From NCBI GenBank assembly GCA_027057985.1, contig JALUTJ010000013.1, forward strand, positions 1-6,844: a stretch of DNA of 6,844 bases, written 5' to 3'. The DNA comes from Chromatiales bacterium (GTDB lineage Bacteria > Pseudomonadota > Gammaproteobacteria > UBA6429 > Thiohalophilaceae). The position numbers and the translations under genes were made by a program. Shown one piece after another: positions 6,844 to 6,844 of the stretch; the first letter of the stretch is position 1, and each line of letters starts with the position of its first letter. The notes under the pieces were generated by a model. It ran no database searches. It was not told the origin of the DNA and was given only the letters and a program-made list of their open reading frames with translations.

Positions 6844-6844
6844 T

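Overview
The window looks like a Gram-negative, probably gammaproteobacterial chromosome segment of moderate GC. The reasons are a bacterial alpha-2-macroglobulin gene directly followed by a penicillin-binding protein 1C gene (the yfhM-pbpC arrangement known from E. coli), a type I secretion adaptor of the HlyD family next to it, and a small palindromic intergenic repeat of a kind common in gammaproteobacteria. No RNA gene, CRISPR array, transposase or integrase was seen.

All three supported genes lie on the minus strand, so the window reads right to left. From about 6843 to 6106 is the C-terminal 245 residues of an HlyD-type membrane fusion protein. A 233-base gap (5873-6105) follows, holding two small hairpins, a 10-bp palindrome and some decayed repeat-like sequence, but no convincing gene. 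From 5872 to 152 is one very large gene for a 1906-residue, membrane-anchored alpha-2-macroglobulin with a CTEQ thioester motif. Its 3' end overlaps the start of pbpC (180 to the window edge), of which only the first 60 codons are present.

The macroglobulin and PbpC probably work as a pair in the periplasm. By analogy with E. coli, the macroglobulin would trap foreign proteases that pass a damaged outer membrane, and PbpC would repair peptidoglycan. The 29-base overlap suggests coupled translation. The HlyD-type protein belongs to a different machine (a type I exporter with an ABC transporter and a TolC-like channel). The gap and hairpins suggest it is the end of a separate transcription unit.

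I do not see strong evidence of a wholly new system. The most interesting points are the cysteine economy of the macroglobulin (the thioester cysteine is the only one in the protein), its transmembrane anchor in place of the E. coli lipoprotein anchor, a very basic presumed bait segment, and the overlapping gene junction with an AT-only hairpin.
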